Source of the DNA: Paracoccaceae bacterium
Lineage (GTDB): Bacteria > Pseudomonadota > Alphaproteobacteria > Rhodobacterales > Rhodobacteraceae
NCBI GenBank assembly: GCA_009922885.1
Contig: RFUP01000101.1
Coordinates: forward strand, 1 to 7,560
DNA length: 7,560 bases
Direction of reading: 5' to 3'
The notes beneath the pieces are model-generated. The model was not told the origin of the DNA. It made no database searches and was given only the letters and a program-made list of their open reading frames with translations. A program made the position numbers and the translations under genes. Shown piece by piece: positions 1 through 5,414 of this stretch; position 1 is the first letter of the stretch; every line of letters begins with the position of its first letter.

Positions 1-482
1 TCCGGTGCGCCGCGACCGAGGGCTTCTTCCGCGACTTGCGTGATGCGGGCATTCACACCTGCGGAATAGGCGAGCAGCATTTCCTGCGTGCGTGCATCTT
101 GGGCAGAAACCGACTGTTGCGCGGCGGTGTATAGATCATAGCGGCGCAGAAGCTTGTCGATCTCGACGGTGCGCGGGCCGAAAATTTCGGAAAGGCGACC
201 TTGGAGGGTGCGGCGGAGCATGACCATTTGCCAAAGGCGGTCTTGTGCATGGGCAAAGCCCAAGCCGAAGAACACATCTGCATCGGACTGACCGAAGATA
301 TGCGGGACGTTGGCATTGTCGCGCACGATCTCGACGGGGGCACCGATCCCGGAAACAGCGACATCTCGGTTGTAATCCGGCAAAGACCGCGAGGCGAACC
401 AGTAAACAAGGAGCACCAGAAGCGACACAAGCACAACCATGCCTGTTGCGATCCGGATCCCCCAACGGAAAAACGTCAACAT
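1..482 (-). CDS. Penicillin acylase family protein (N-terminal part, runs off the window)
   Basis: The first 160 residues of a penicillin-acylase-type Ntn hydrolase are visible; the rest lies beyond base 1. Residues 9-29 form a hydrophobic helix after a short basic N-terminus, so the protein is exported or anchored in the inner membrane facing the periplasm. Next comes the hallmark start of the acylase alpha subunit: VEIVRDNANVPHIFG (50-64), a DADVFFGLGFAHAQDRLWQM stretch (67-86) and a GRLSEIFG-like segment. Known members cleave themselves into alpha and beta chains and hydrolyse amide bonds in beta-lactams or N-acyl-homoserine lactones. The catalytic N-terminal residue of the beta chain is outside the window, so activity and substrate cannot be judged. 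The ATG at 482 is supported by AAGGGAA (489-495, minus strand) 6 nt upstream. It is divergent from the reductase at 565. Family assignment is firm; a quorum-quenching role is only one possibility. Confidence 0.9.
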   Translation of the reverse strand, partial: MLTFFRWGIRIATGMVVLVSLLVLLVYWFASRSLPDYNRDVAVSGIGAPVEIVRDNANVPHIFGQSDADVFFGLGFAHAQDRLWQMVMLRRTLQGRLSEIFGPRTVEIDKLLRRYDLYTAAQQSVSAQDARTQEMLLAYSAGVNARITQVAEEALGRGAP

Positions 483-488
483 TCGAGA

Positions 489-495
489 TTCCCTT
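489..495 (-). promoter_or_regulatory. Ribosome-binding site of the penicillin acylase gene
   Basis: AAGGGAA on the minus strand, 6 nt before the ATG at 482. It supports that start for a gene of which only the 5' part is in the window. Confidence 0.6.
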
Positions 496-551
496 GCCCC
501 TTGCCAATCCCCCTCTAGCTAGCGACAAACCAGTAGCAATACAAATAACGC

Positions 552-556
552 GGAGG
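552..556 (+). promoter_or_regulatory. Ribosome-binding site of the HIBADH-family gene
   Basis: GGAGG with an 8-nt spacer to the ATG at 565. It sits in the 82-bp divergent gap 483-564, which must also hold the promoters of both this gene and the acylase; I see no convincing -35/-10 pair there. Confidence 0.65.
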
Positions 557-564
557 GGCGTTCG

Positions 565-1428
565 ATGGCAAAAGCGGCATTTTTGGGCTTGGGAGTGATG
601 GGATTCCCGATGGCGGGGCATCTGGCCTCCAAGGGGCACACAGTTTCGGTTTACAACCGCACGACCGCGAAAGCCGAGGCTTGGGCCGCGAAGCATGGTG
701 GTTCTTTTGGGCAAACGCCGCGTGAGGCCGCAGAAGGCGCTGAGTTTGTCATGGCTTGTGTCGGGAATGACGATGACCTGCGGGCAGTCTGCCTTGGGCC
801 TGATGGTGCCTTTGCCGGGATGAAGCCGGGATCGGTGTTTGTGGATCATACAACGGTTTCAGCGGCGGTGACACGCGAGCTTTATGCGGAAGCCCAGAAG
901 CTTGGCATTGCCTTTGTGGATGCGCCGGTGTCCGGTGGCCAAGCAGGCGCGGAAAACGGCGTTCTTTCGATCATGTGCGGGGGCGATGAGGCCGACTATG
1001 CGCGAGCCGAGCCTGTGATGGCGGCTTACGCCCGGATCTGCCGCCGGATTGGTGAAAGCGGTGCAGGCCAGATGACCAAGATGTGCAACCAGATCGCGAT
1101 TGCGGGCCTCGTTCAAGGCTTGGCAGAGGCGCTCCATTTCGCGCAGAAGGCTGGGTTGGATGGCGAGAAGGTGGTCGAGGTGATCAGCCAAGGGGCTGCG
1201 GGAAGCTGGCAGATGGCGAACCGCTCTTCGACGATGCTCGCGGACAAATTCGACTTCGGGTTTGCCGTGGACTGGATGCGGAAAGATCTTGGAATTTGCC
1301 TTTCGACGGCCAATGAAACCGGGGCGTCACTGCCTGTGACTGCGTTGGTGGATCAGTTCTACAAGGACGTTCAGAAATTGGGTGGCGGGCGTTGGGATAC
1401 GTCGTCGCTGATCAAGCGCCTGAAGTAA
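565..1428 (+). CDS. NAD(P)-dependent beta-hydroxyacid dehydrogenase (3-hydroxyisobutyrate dehydrogenase / tartronate semialdehyde reductase family)
   Basis: A 287-residue cytosolic oxidoreductase of the HIBADH/GarR family, full length (members are about 290-300 aa). The Rossmann nucleotide-binding motif GLGVMG is at residues 8-13. The substrate-binding loop DAPVSGGQAGAENG is at 119-132, with Ser123-Gly124-Gly125. The catalytic-lysine block GAGQMTKMCN is at 166-175, giving Lys172 and Asn175. The C-terminal helical half is complete and ends in an SLIKRL-type tail. Family members interconvert a beta-hydroxyacid and its semialdehyde, for example 3-hydroxyisobutyrate in valine breakdown or tartronate semialdehyde in glyoxylate use. 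The cofactor loop reads YNRT (30-33), and an Arg here usually means NADP(H), as in glyoxylate/semialdehyde reductases; this is inference. GGAGG at 552-556 lies 8 nt before the ATG. The stop is 2 bp from the convergent YitT stop. No neighbouring pathway gene fixes the substrate. Confidence 0.93.
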   Translation: MAKAAFLGLGVMGFPMAGHLASKGHTVSVYNRTTAKAEAWAAKHGGSFGQTPREAAEGAEFVMACVGNDDDLRAVCLGPDGAFAGMKPGSVFVDHTTVSAAVTRELYAEAQKLGIAFVDAPVSGGQAGAENGVLSIMCGGDEADYARAEPVMAAYARICRRIGESGAGQMTKMCNQIAIAGLVQGLAEALHFAQKAGLDGEKVVEVISQGAAGSWQMANRSSTMLADKFDFGFAVDWMRKDLGICLSTANETGASLPVTALVDQFYKDVQKLGGGRWDTSSLIKRLK

Positions 1429-1430
1429 GG

Positions 1431-2045
1431 TCAGGTTGCGATATATCGGTCGCGCCGGTGGTTCATGGTTATTACCAGATTGACCACCAGCGCGCCCAAG
1501 GCCGAAATGGCCACGGTTTGCCAGTCACGCACGAAGAGCGCGAGGGTGAAGACCACGACATCGAACATCAATTGGAAGATGCCTGCGCGGAGGCCGATGG
1601 TGTCTTGCAGGTAAAGGGCGAGGATGCCGATCCCGCCGAGGCTTGCGCCATGCCGGAAGAGCGCGATGAGGGCCGTGCCGGAAATGCAGCCGAAGAGGAT
1701 AGCGCCGACGAAGGGGTTGACGGCATCGAAGTGGACGAGGTCGGGAAGCACGACAGAGAGACCCGAGACGAGTGCGACGGCGATGAAGGTTTTCGCCACG
1801 AACTTGAGACCCATGCGTTTAAAGGCAAACCAGTAGAACGGGATGTTGATCAGGAAGAAAACGGGGCCGAAGTCGTAACCTGTTGCGTAGGAGATCAGAA
1901 CGGCGAGGCCTGCAGTTTGGCCTGTGACGAGGCCGAGGTGGGTCAGGAGCACCATGCTGAACGCAGCCATTCCACTGCCGAAGAAGATGCCTTGCGCATC
2001 ATCGAGGCTCGAATGGCGGGTAGTGGCGTGATCGGTGATGGACAT
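1431..2045 (-). CDS. YitT family integral membrane protein
   Basis: A 204-residue multi-spanning inner-membrane protein of the YitT family (DUF161). It begins with a short polar segment (RHSSLDDAQGIF), then about five hydrophobic segments. The first is followed by the family-type Gly-rich turn LVTGQTAGLAVLISYATG; a central FLINIPFYWFAFKRMG segment and a GASLGGIGILALYL segment follow. It lacks the C-terminal DUF2179 domain of the longer Bacillus forms, as is usual for short proteobacterial members. The transported substrate or function of the family is not established. The frame stays open to an ATG at 2141, but 2045 was chosen: it has GGAG (2052-2055, minus strand) with a 6-nt spacer and puts the first membrane segment at the expected distance. 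An ATG at 2075 with AAGG upstream is the main alternative. It is convergent with the reductase and divergent from the amidotransferase. Confidence 0.87.
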   Translation of the reverse strand: MSITDHATTRHSSLDDAQGIFFGSGMAAFSMVLLTHLGLVTGQTAGLAVLISYATGYDFGPVFFLINIPFYWFAFKRMGLKFVAKTFIAVALVSGLSVVLPDLVHFDAVNPFVGAILFGCISGTALIALFRHGASLGGIGILALYLQDTIGLRAGIFQLMFDVVVFTLALFVRDWQTVAISALGALVVNLVITMNHRRDRYIAT

Positions 2046-2051
2046 TCGGTG

Positions 2052-2055
2052 CTCC
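2052..2055 (-). promoter_or_regulatory. Ribosome-binding site favouring the YitT start at 2045
   Basis: GGAG on the minus strand with a 6-nt spacer to the ATG at 2045. The upstream in-frame ATGs at 2063 and 2141 have no comparable site; the ATG at 2075 has a weaker AAGG. Confidence 0.5.
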
Positions 2056-2093
2056 GGCTTCATCAGATGTGTCATCCGGTGCCTTGAGGTTGT

Positions 2094-2109
2094 TGGCAAG
2101 CCATTGCCA
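2094..2109. repeat. Perfect palindrome in a divergent intergenic region (possible operator)
   Basis: TGGCAAGCCATTGCCA: 6-bp arms TGGCAA/TTGCCA around a 4-bp centre. It lies 49 bp before the YitT start at 2045 and 111 bp before the amidotransferase start at 2221. Dyads of this size between divergent genes are typical of a dimeric repressor or activator site, but no regulator gene adjoins it and a single copy cannot prove function. Confidence 0.3.
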
Positions 2110-2211
2110 CCGCTGCGACGGCATGAATTTTGGGGATGCAAGGAAATCAGAAGCTAAGATAAGAAACTATCAACCCCGTTGAGAGAGAAAGGCGGGGCAA
2201 TTCGGAATTGT

Positions 2212-2215
2212 GAGG
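2212..2215 (+). promoter_or_regulatory. Ribosome-binding site deciding the amidotransferase start
   Basis: GAGG, 5 nt before the ATG at 2221. Together with the required Met-Cys N-terminus it fixes this start over a TTG 42 bases upstream in the same frame. Confidence 0.65.
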
Positions 2216-2220
2216 CAAGT

Positions 2221-3009
2221 ATGTGCAGATGGGCGGCTTATCACGGGGCACCGATTTTCCTGTCCGAGATCGTGACGGACCCAACGCATTCGTTGATTAC
2301 GCAAAGCCACGCGGCGACGCATTGCCATACCCCCACCAATGCCGACGGGTTTGGCGTGGCATGGTATGACCAGAAGCCCGAACCGGGGCTTTACCGCGAT
2401 GTGTATCCGGCGTGGTCCGATCCTAATTTGCGATCTCTGGCGGCGCAGGTTCGGTCTGGGTTATTCATGGCGCATGTTCGCGCGTCTACGGGCACTGCGA
2501 CGAGCCGGAACAATTGCCATCCCTTCGCCTGCGGGCAGTGGTCATTCATGCATAACGGTCAGATCGGGGGGTTCGATACGTTCCGAAAAGAGGCCGATAT
2601 GATGATACCGGACGCGCTTTACGGGAACCGCAAGGGAGCGACCGACAGCGAAGCGCTGTTTCTTGTGGCGGCCGGGCTGGGGCTGGAGACTTGCGCACGT
2701 ACGGCGATGGAAAAGGCTACGAGCCAGTTCGAAGCCAAGGCGCGGGCGGCGAATGCCTTGCCTGCCATGCGGCTGACGGCTGCGCTGTCGAACGGCGAGA
2801 AACTCTATGCCGTGCGCTATGCGTCGGATGAATTCGCGCCGACGCTCTATTATCGCTGGAGCGAGAGCCGGATGGGATGGGCTGTTGTGTCCGAGCCTCT
2901 GGATGATGGCGAGGCCGACTGGGTGCCAGTGGCCTCGGGGAGTTTCGTGACGATCGATCAGAACGGCATCGATATCCAACCTTTCCAGCCGGAACGCTTT
3001 GCGCATTAA
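2221..3009 (+). CDS. Class II glutamine amidotransferase (EgtC/YafJ-like)
   Basis: A 262-residue cytosolic Ntn-type amidohydrolase. It starts Met-Cys-Arg-Trp, so removal of the initiator Met would expose Cys2 as nucleophile, the defining trait of class II glutamine amidotransferases. Other family motifs follow in order: NADGFGVAWY (40-49), HVRAST (85-90), NCHPF (98-102), HNGQIGGF (111-118, oxyanion/substrate residues) and TDSE (141-144). Length and motif order match the stand-alone EgtC/YafJ group, with no attached synthetase or sugar-isomerase domain. EgtC itself removes glutamate from gamma-glutamyl-hercynylcysteine sulfoxide in ergothioneine synthesis, but no ergothioneine genes (such as egtB or egtD) are in the window, so a gamma-glutamyl amide hydrolase of unknown substrate is the safer call. 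Its stop is 5 bp from the convergent MFS gene stop, and it appears to be monocistronic. Confidence 0.93.
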   Translation: MCRWAAYHGAPIFLSEIVTDPTHSLITQSHAATHCHTPTNADGFGVAWYDQKPEPGLYRDVYPAWSDPNLRSLAAQVRSGLFMAHVRASTGTATSRNNCHPFACGQWSFMHNGQIGGFDTFRKEADMMIPDALYGNRKGATDSEALFLVAAGLGLETCARTAMEKATSQFEAKARAANALPAMRLTAALSNGEKLYAVRYASDEFAPTLYYRWSESRMGWAVVSEPLDDGEADWVPVASGSFVTIDQNGIDIQPFQPERFAH

Positions 3010-3014
3010 GGGTA

Positions 3015-4220
3015 TCAGGCTGCTTCGAGGGCGCGTTGTTTGAGGAGCGAGAGTGTCAGGAACGCTCCGAAAGACGCCAGAAGCGCACCGAGGGATAAGG
3101 GCAGAAGCGTGCCATCGAAGGCCTGACCGAAAGGGATGGCCATGATCGCACCGGCGATTGTTGCGATACAGCCGATTACAGAGGCGGCTATGCCGCTCAT
3201 GTGGCCCATGGGTTCCATGGCCAGCGCATTGAGATTTCCGAGGGTCATGGCGGTCTGGAAGAACACCGACGTTTGCCAGACGATGTAGAATGGAAAGAGG
3301 CTATCGCCCGTCAATCCGCTGATCCAGATTAGGGAAATGAGGAGCGACAAACCGGTTTGCACGAAGAACGCCAAGCGCGCGAGGCGCAGCATTCCGAAGC
3401 GCATTACGAGTTTGGAATTGAGAAAAGCGGCCGCGCCGGAAATCAGGGCCATTCCCGCGAACCAATAGGGAAAGGTGGCCGCCATATCAAAGAGCCGGTC
3501 GAATACGGGTTGGATCAGGTTGATCGTGTTGAAGAGCAGAAGGTAGCAGAAGCTCTGCGCGAGAATAGCCAGCGACACGACGGGATGGCGGAGAATTTCA
3601 TTAATCGCGGCCCAGAGAAGGCCAAGGCGGATCGGGCGGCGGTTTTCCGGGGCGAGCGTTTCTTCCTGCCGCAGGCCCATCCAGAGCGTGGCAATCGTCG
3701 CAAAGACTGCGAAGGATGCGAAGATTGCCCGCCATCCGCCCACGGATACGATGGCGGCACCGGCCAGCGGAGCGATTGCCGGGATGAGCGTGAAGACCAT
3801 CATCACGAACGACATGATCCGCGCCATGCCGCGACCTGCATAAACGTCTCGCACCATGGCAGTGGCGACAATCCGCGGGCCAGAGGCCCCCACTCCTTGG
3901 AAGAACCGCGCGACAAGCATCCATTCGAGGCTATCGGCTTGGGCTGCGATGATCGCGCAGATGATGTAGATTACCGATCCGGAGATCAGCACTGGCCGTC
4001 GCCCGAACGCGTCCGAGAGGGGGCCGACGAACAGAGTTCCGGCCCCCATGCCCAGAACGAAACTGGAAATCACCAGCTGGATGCGGTTCGGAGCATCGGG
4101 GCTGATGGCCTCGCCTATCGTGGACAATGCGGGCAGCATCGAGTCGATGGAGAAGGCCACCGTGGCGTGGAGCATCGCAATCAGGGCAACGAATTCCACG
4201 CGAGACAATGGTTTAGACAT
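3015..4220 (-). CDS. MFS multidrug efflux transporter, Bcr/CflA type (DHA1 family)
   Basis: A 401-residue 12-TM drug:proton antiporter of the inner membrane, normal length for the Bcr/CflA subfamily. TM1 carries the subfamily-type signature FSIDSMLPAL (23-32) with Asp26. The loop between TM2 and TM3 holds MFS motif A, GPLSDAFGRRPVL (66-78). Motif B is RFFQGVGASGPRIV (105-118) with Arg105. A Gly/Pro-rich motif-C-like stretch (TLIPAIAPLAGAAI) marks TM5, typical of exporters. Known members export chloramphenicol, bicyclomycin, sulfonamides or cysteine-pathway metabolites; the substrate here cannot be read from sequence. The ATG at 4220 has no strong ribosome-binding site (TTGGGTTCCT precedes it) but gives the usual short cytosolic N-terminus. 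It follows the channel gene on the same strand after 96 bp, so it could be the last gene of that operon or have its own promoter. Confidence 0.93.
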   Translation of the reverse strand: MSKPLSRVEFVALIAMLHATVAFSIDSMLPALSTIGEAISPDAPNRIQLVISSFVLGMGAGTLFVGPLSDAFGRRPVLISGSVIYIICAIIAAQADSLEWMLVARFFQGVGASGPRIVATAMVRDVYAGRGMARIMSFVMMVFTLIPAIAPLAGAAIVSVGGWRAIFASFAVFATIATLWMGLRQEETLAPENRRPIRLGLLWAAINEILRHPVVSLAILAQSFCYLLLFNTINLIQPVFDRLFDMAATFPYWFAGMALISGAAAFLNSKLVMRFGMLRLARLAFFVQTGLSLLISLIWISGLTGDSLFPFYIVWQTSVFFQTAMTLGNLNALAMEPMGHMSGIAASVIGCIATIAGAIMAIPFGQAFDGTLLPLSLGALLASFGAFLTLSLLKQRALEAA

Positions 4221-4316
4221 AGGAACCCAATAAAATTCGCGTAATGGTAGAGAGACGCTATGCGCAAACCTCGTTTGAAAGCAAGAGCGGGGCGGATGGA
4301 ATGACGCGTTTGAGCG

Positions 4317-4700
4317 TCAGTTCTTTATTTCGGGGCCCGGCGGGTCGTCTTCATTTGCGGCTTTGGGTTCCGGTTTCGGATGCGACGGATGGGAATGGCC
4401 AAGCCGTGCGATCAACCATTCGGTATGTTCCTCGCGCTTTCGGCCTGCGAAAGCGCCGATTTGCTGAACCACGACGGCAAAAATGCCGAGGCCCAGCAGG
4501 ATAAAGACTGTCGTTCCGATCTTTCCAGCAACGGTGACCGGAACGATGTTGCCATAACCAACCGTCGAGAGTGTGACGACGGTGAAGAAATAGCTGTCGA
4601 GCCAACTCCAGCCTTCGACATGGGCGAAGTAGACGGTGCCGCCTGCGATCAAGACGACGAGCGTGATCAGAAGCGTGAGAACCCGGAAGAGGTCGCTCAT
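4317..4700 (-). CDS. Small two-TM potassium channel (ion channel family)
   Basis: A 127-residue pore protein with the KcsA-like plan, expected to form a tetrameric K+ channel in the inner membrane. TM1 is about residues 5-25, the pore helix about 33-45, the selectivity filter T46-V-G-Y-G50, and TM2 about 58-81. The residue after the filter is Asn51 rather than the common Asp (TVGYGN). There is no voltage sensor, RCK or cyclic-nucleotide domain. The cytosolic tail (about 85-127) is hydrophilic, with a His cluster at 102, 104 and 107 followed by a Pro/Glu-rich, probably disordered end. The ATG at 4700 is 6 bp after the stop of the DsbA-like gene. Its GGGGAG ribosome-binding site lies in that gene's last two sense codons, so the two are probably translationally coupled. 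Confidence 0.93.
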   Translation of the reverse strand: MSDLFRVLTLLITLVVLIAGGTVYFAHVEGWSWLDSYFFTVVTLSTVGYGNIVPVTVAGKIGTTVFILLGLGIFAVVVQQIGAFAGRKREEHTEWLIARLGHSHPSHPKPEPKAANEDDPPGPEIKN

Positions 4701-4706
4701 GCGTGT

Positions 4707-5357
4707 TTACTCCCCGGCTTCAACTTTTCCCGCTATTTCGTCGATCACGGCGAGCCATGTATCGGTGGGTTGCGCGCCGGGGACCGCGTGCTGGTTGGCC
4801 ACAATGAAGGTGGGCACGGAGTTGACCCCCATGTTGCGGGCGGCGGCATCGCGGGCCTGTATCTCCTCGCGGTCGGCGTCGGAGAGAAGGAGGCGGCGGA
4901 TGATAGCAGCGTCGAGGCTTAGGGCGTCTGCAATGTCGGCCAATGTGTCGATATCTTCGATGTCCCGCCCTTCAACGAAATAGGCCTTGAAGAGGGCCGA
5001 GACCATTGCGGTCTGGCGGCCTTCGATGCCCGCCCAATGGATCATGCGATGGGCGTCGAGTGTATTGGGGGTGCGGGTGATCTTGTCGAAATTGATCGTC
5101 AGATTGGCGGCTTCGGCGTGCTGCATCACGGGCAGATAGGCTTTCACCGCACCTTGTTGGCCACCGAACTTGGTTTCGAGATATTCGCGGCGATCCATCC
5201 CGCCACGCGGCATGTCGGGATTGAGCTGGAAGGGGTGCCATTCGATCACGAACGGGTGGTTCGGGCGTTGTTCGAGTGCGCGATCGAGGCGCGCCTTACC
5301 GATATAGCACCACGGGCAGATCGGATCGCTGATGATATCGAGTTTGATAGGCTGCAT
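4707..5357 (-). CDS. DsbA family oxidoreductase (FrnE-like / 2-hydroxychromene-2-carboxylate isomerase-like fold)
   Basis: A 216-residue thioredoxin-fold protein with the DsbA-type helical insert, full length for the FrnE group. The redox motif C-P-W-C is at residues 14-17 inside SDPICPWCYIGK, and the cis-proline loop SVPTF is at 180-184 (Pro182). There is no signal peptide, so it should act in the cytosol, unlike true DsbA. FrnE relatives are disulfide oxidoreductases or isomerases linked to oxidative stress or polyketide pathways. The related HCCA isomerases usually lack the CxxC pair, so the intact CPWC favours redox chemistry. AAGGAG (5364-5369, minus strand) lies 6 nt before the ATG. It sits between the acyl-CoA synthetase (57 bp upstream) and the channel (6 bp downstream), as the middle gene of a probable operon. 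Confidence 0.94.
   Translation of the reverse strand: MQPIKLDIISDPICPWCYIGKARLDRALEQRPNHPFVIEWHPFQLNPDMPRGGMDRREYLETKFGGQQGAVKAYLPVMQHAEAANLTINFDKITRTPNTLDAHRMIHWAGIEGRQTAMVSALFKAYFVEGRDIEDIDTLADIADALSLDAAIIRRLLLSDADREEIQARDAAARNMGVNSVPTFIVANQHAVPGAQPTDTWLAVIDEIAGKVEAGE
4710..4715 (-). promoter_or_regulatory. Ribosome-binding site of the channel gene, embedded in the DsbA-like gene
   Basis: GGGGAG on the minus strand, formed by the last two sense codons of the upstream gene and followed directly by its TAA stop. The spacer to the channel ATG at 4700 is 9 nt. The overlap implies a shared transcript and likely coupled translation. Confidence 0.65.
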
Positions 5358-5363
5358 CGGTGG

Positions 5364-5369
5364 CTCCTT
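5364..5369 (-). promoter_or_regulatory. Ribosome-binding site of the DsbA-like gene
   Basis: AAGGAG with a 6-nt spacer to the ATG at 5357; the strongest Shine-Dalgarno sequence in the window. Confidence 0.7.
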
Positions 5370-5414
5370 CGTGGCACGCGGCCTGTGTAACGCAGGGCAG
5401 TGGAAAAGGCGAGG

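Noticed and set aside
515..522. CTAGCTAG in the acylase/reductase gap
   Set aside because: An 8-bp palindrome of a rare tetramer, but too short and without paired promoter elements to call an operator.
1392..2087. 231-codon open frame on the + strand opposite YitT
   Set aside because: Extremely acidic, low-complexity product typical of antisense to a hydrophobic membrane-protein gene; YitT on the minus strand has family features.
2174..2197. Inverted repeat CCCCG-N14-CGGGG before the amidotransferase
   Set aside because: Five-bp arms with a 14-nt loop and no T-tract or riboswitch-like context; expected by chance in GC-rich DNA.
2179..2220. TTG start 14 codons upstream for the amidotransferase
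   Set aside because: It would bury the nucleophile Cys2, which must be N-terminal after Met removal; the ATG at 2221 has GAGG 5 nt upstream.
3357..4244. 295-codon open frame on the + strand opposite the MFS transporter
   Set aside because: Its translation is charged, His/Arg/Glu-rich and has no fold-like pattern. It is an antisense mirror of a GC-rich gene, while the minus strand encodes a clear 12-TM transporter with MFS motifs.
4255..4284. Possible separate promoter for the MFS gene (TTGCTT, 18 bp, TAGCGT on the minus strand)
   Set aside because: Only 3/6 consensus matches in each hexamer and a long spacer; too weak to annotate, so whether the MFS gene is in the upstream operon stays open.
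4302..4331. Hairpin TGACGC-N6-GCGTCA followed by a T-rich stretch on the + strand
   Set aside because: The T-tract is on the + strand, but the only genes ending here are on the minus strand. The stem is just 6 bp and overlaps the channel stop codon, so it is unlikely to be a terminator.
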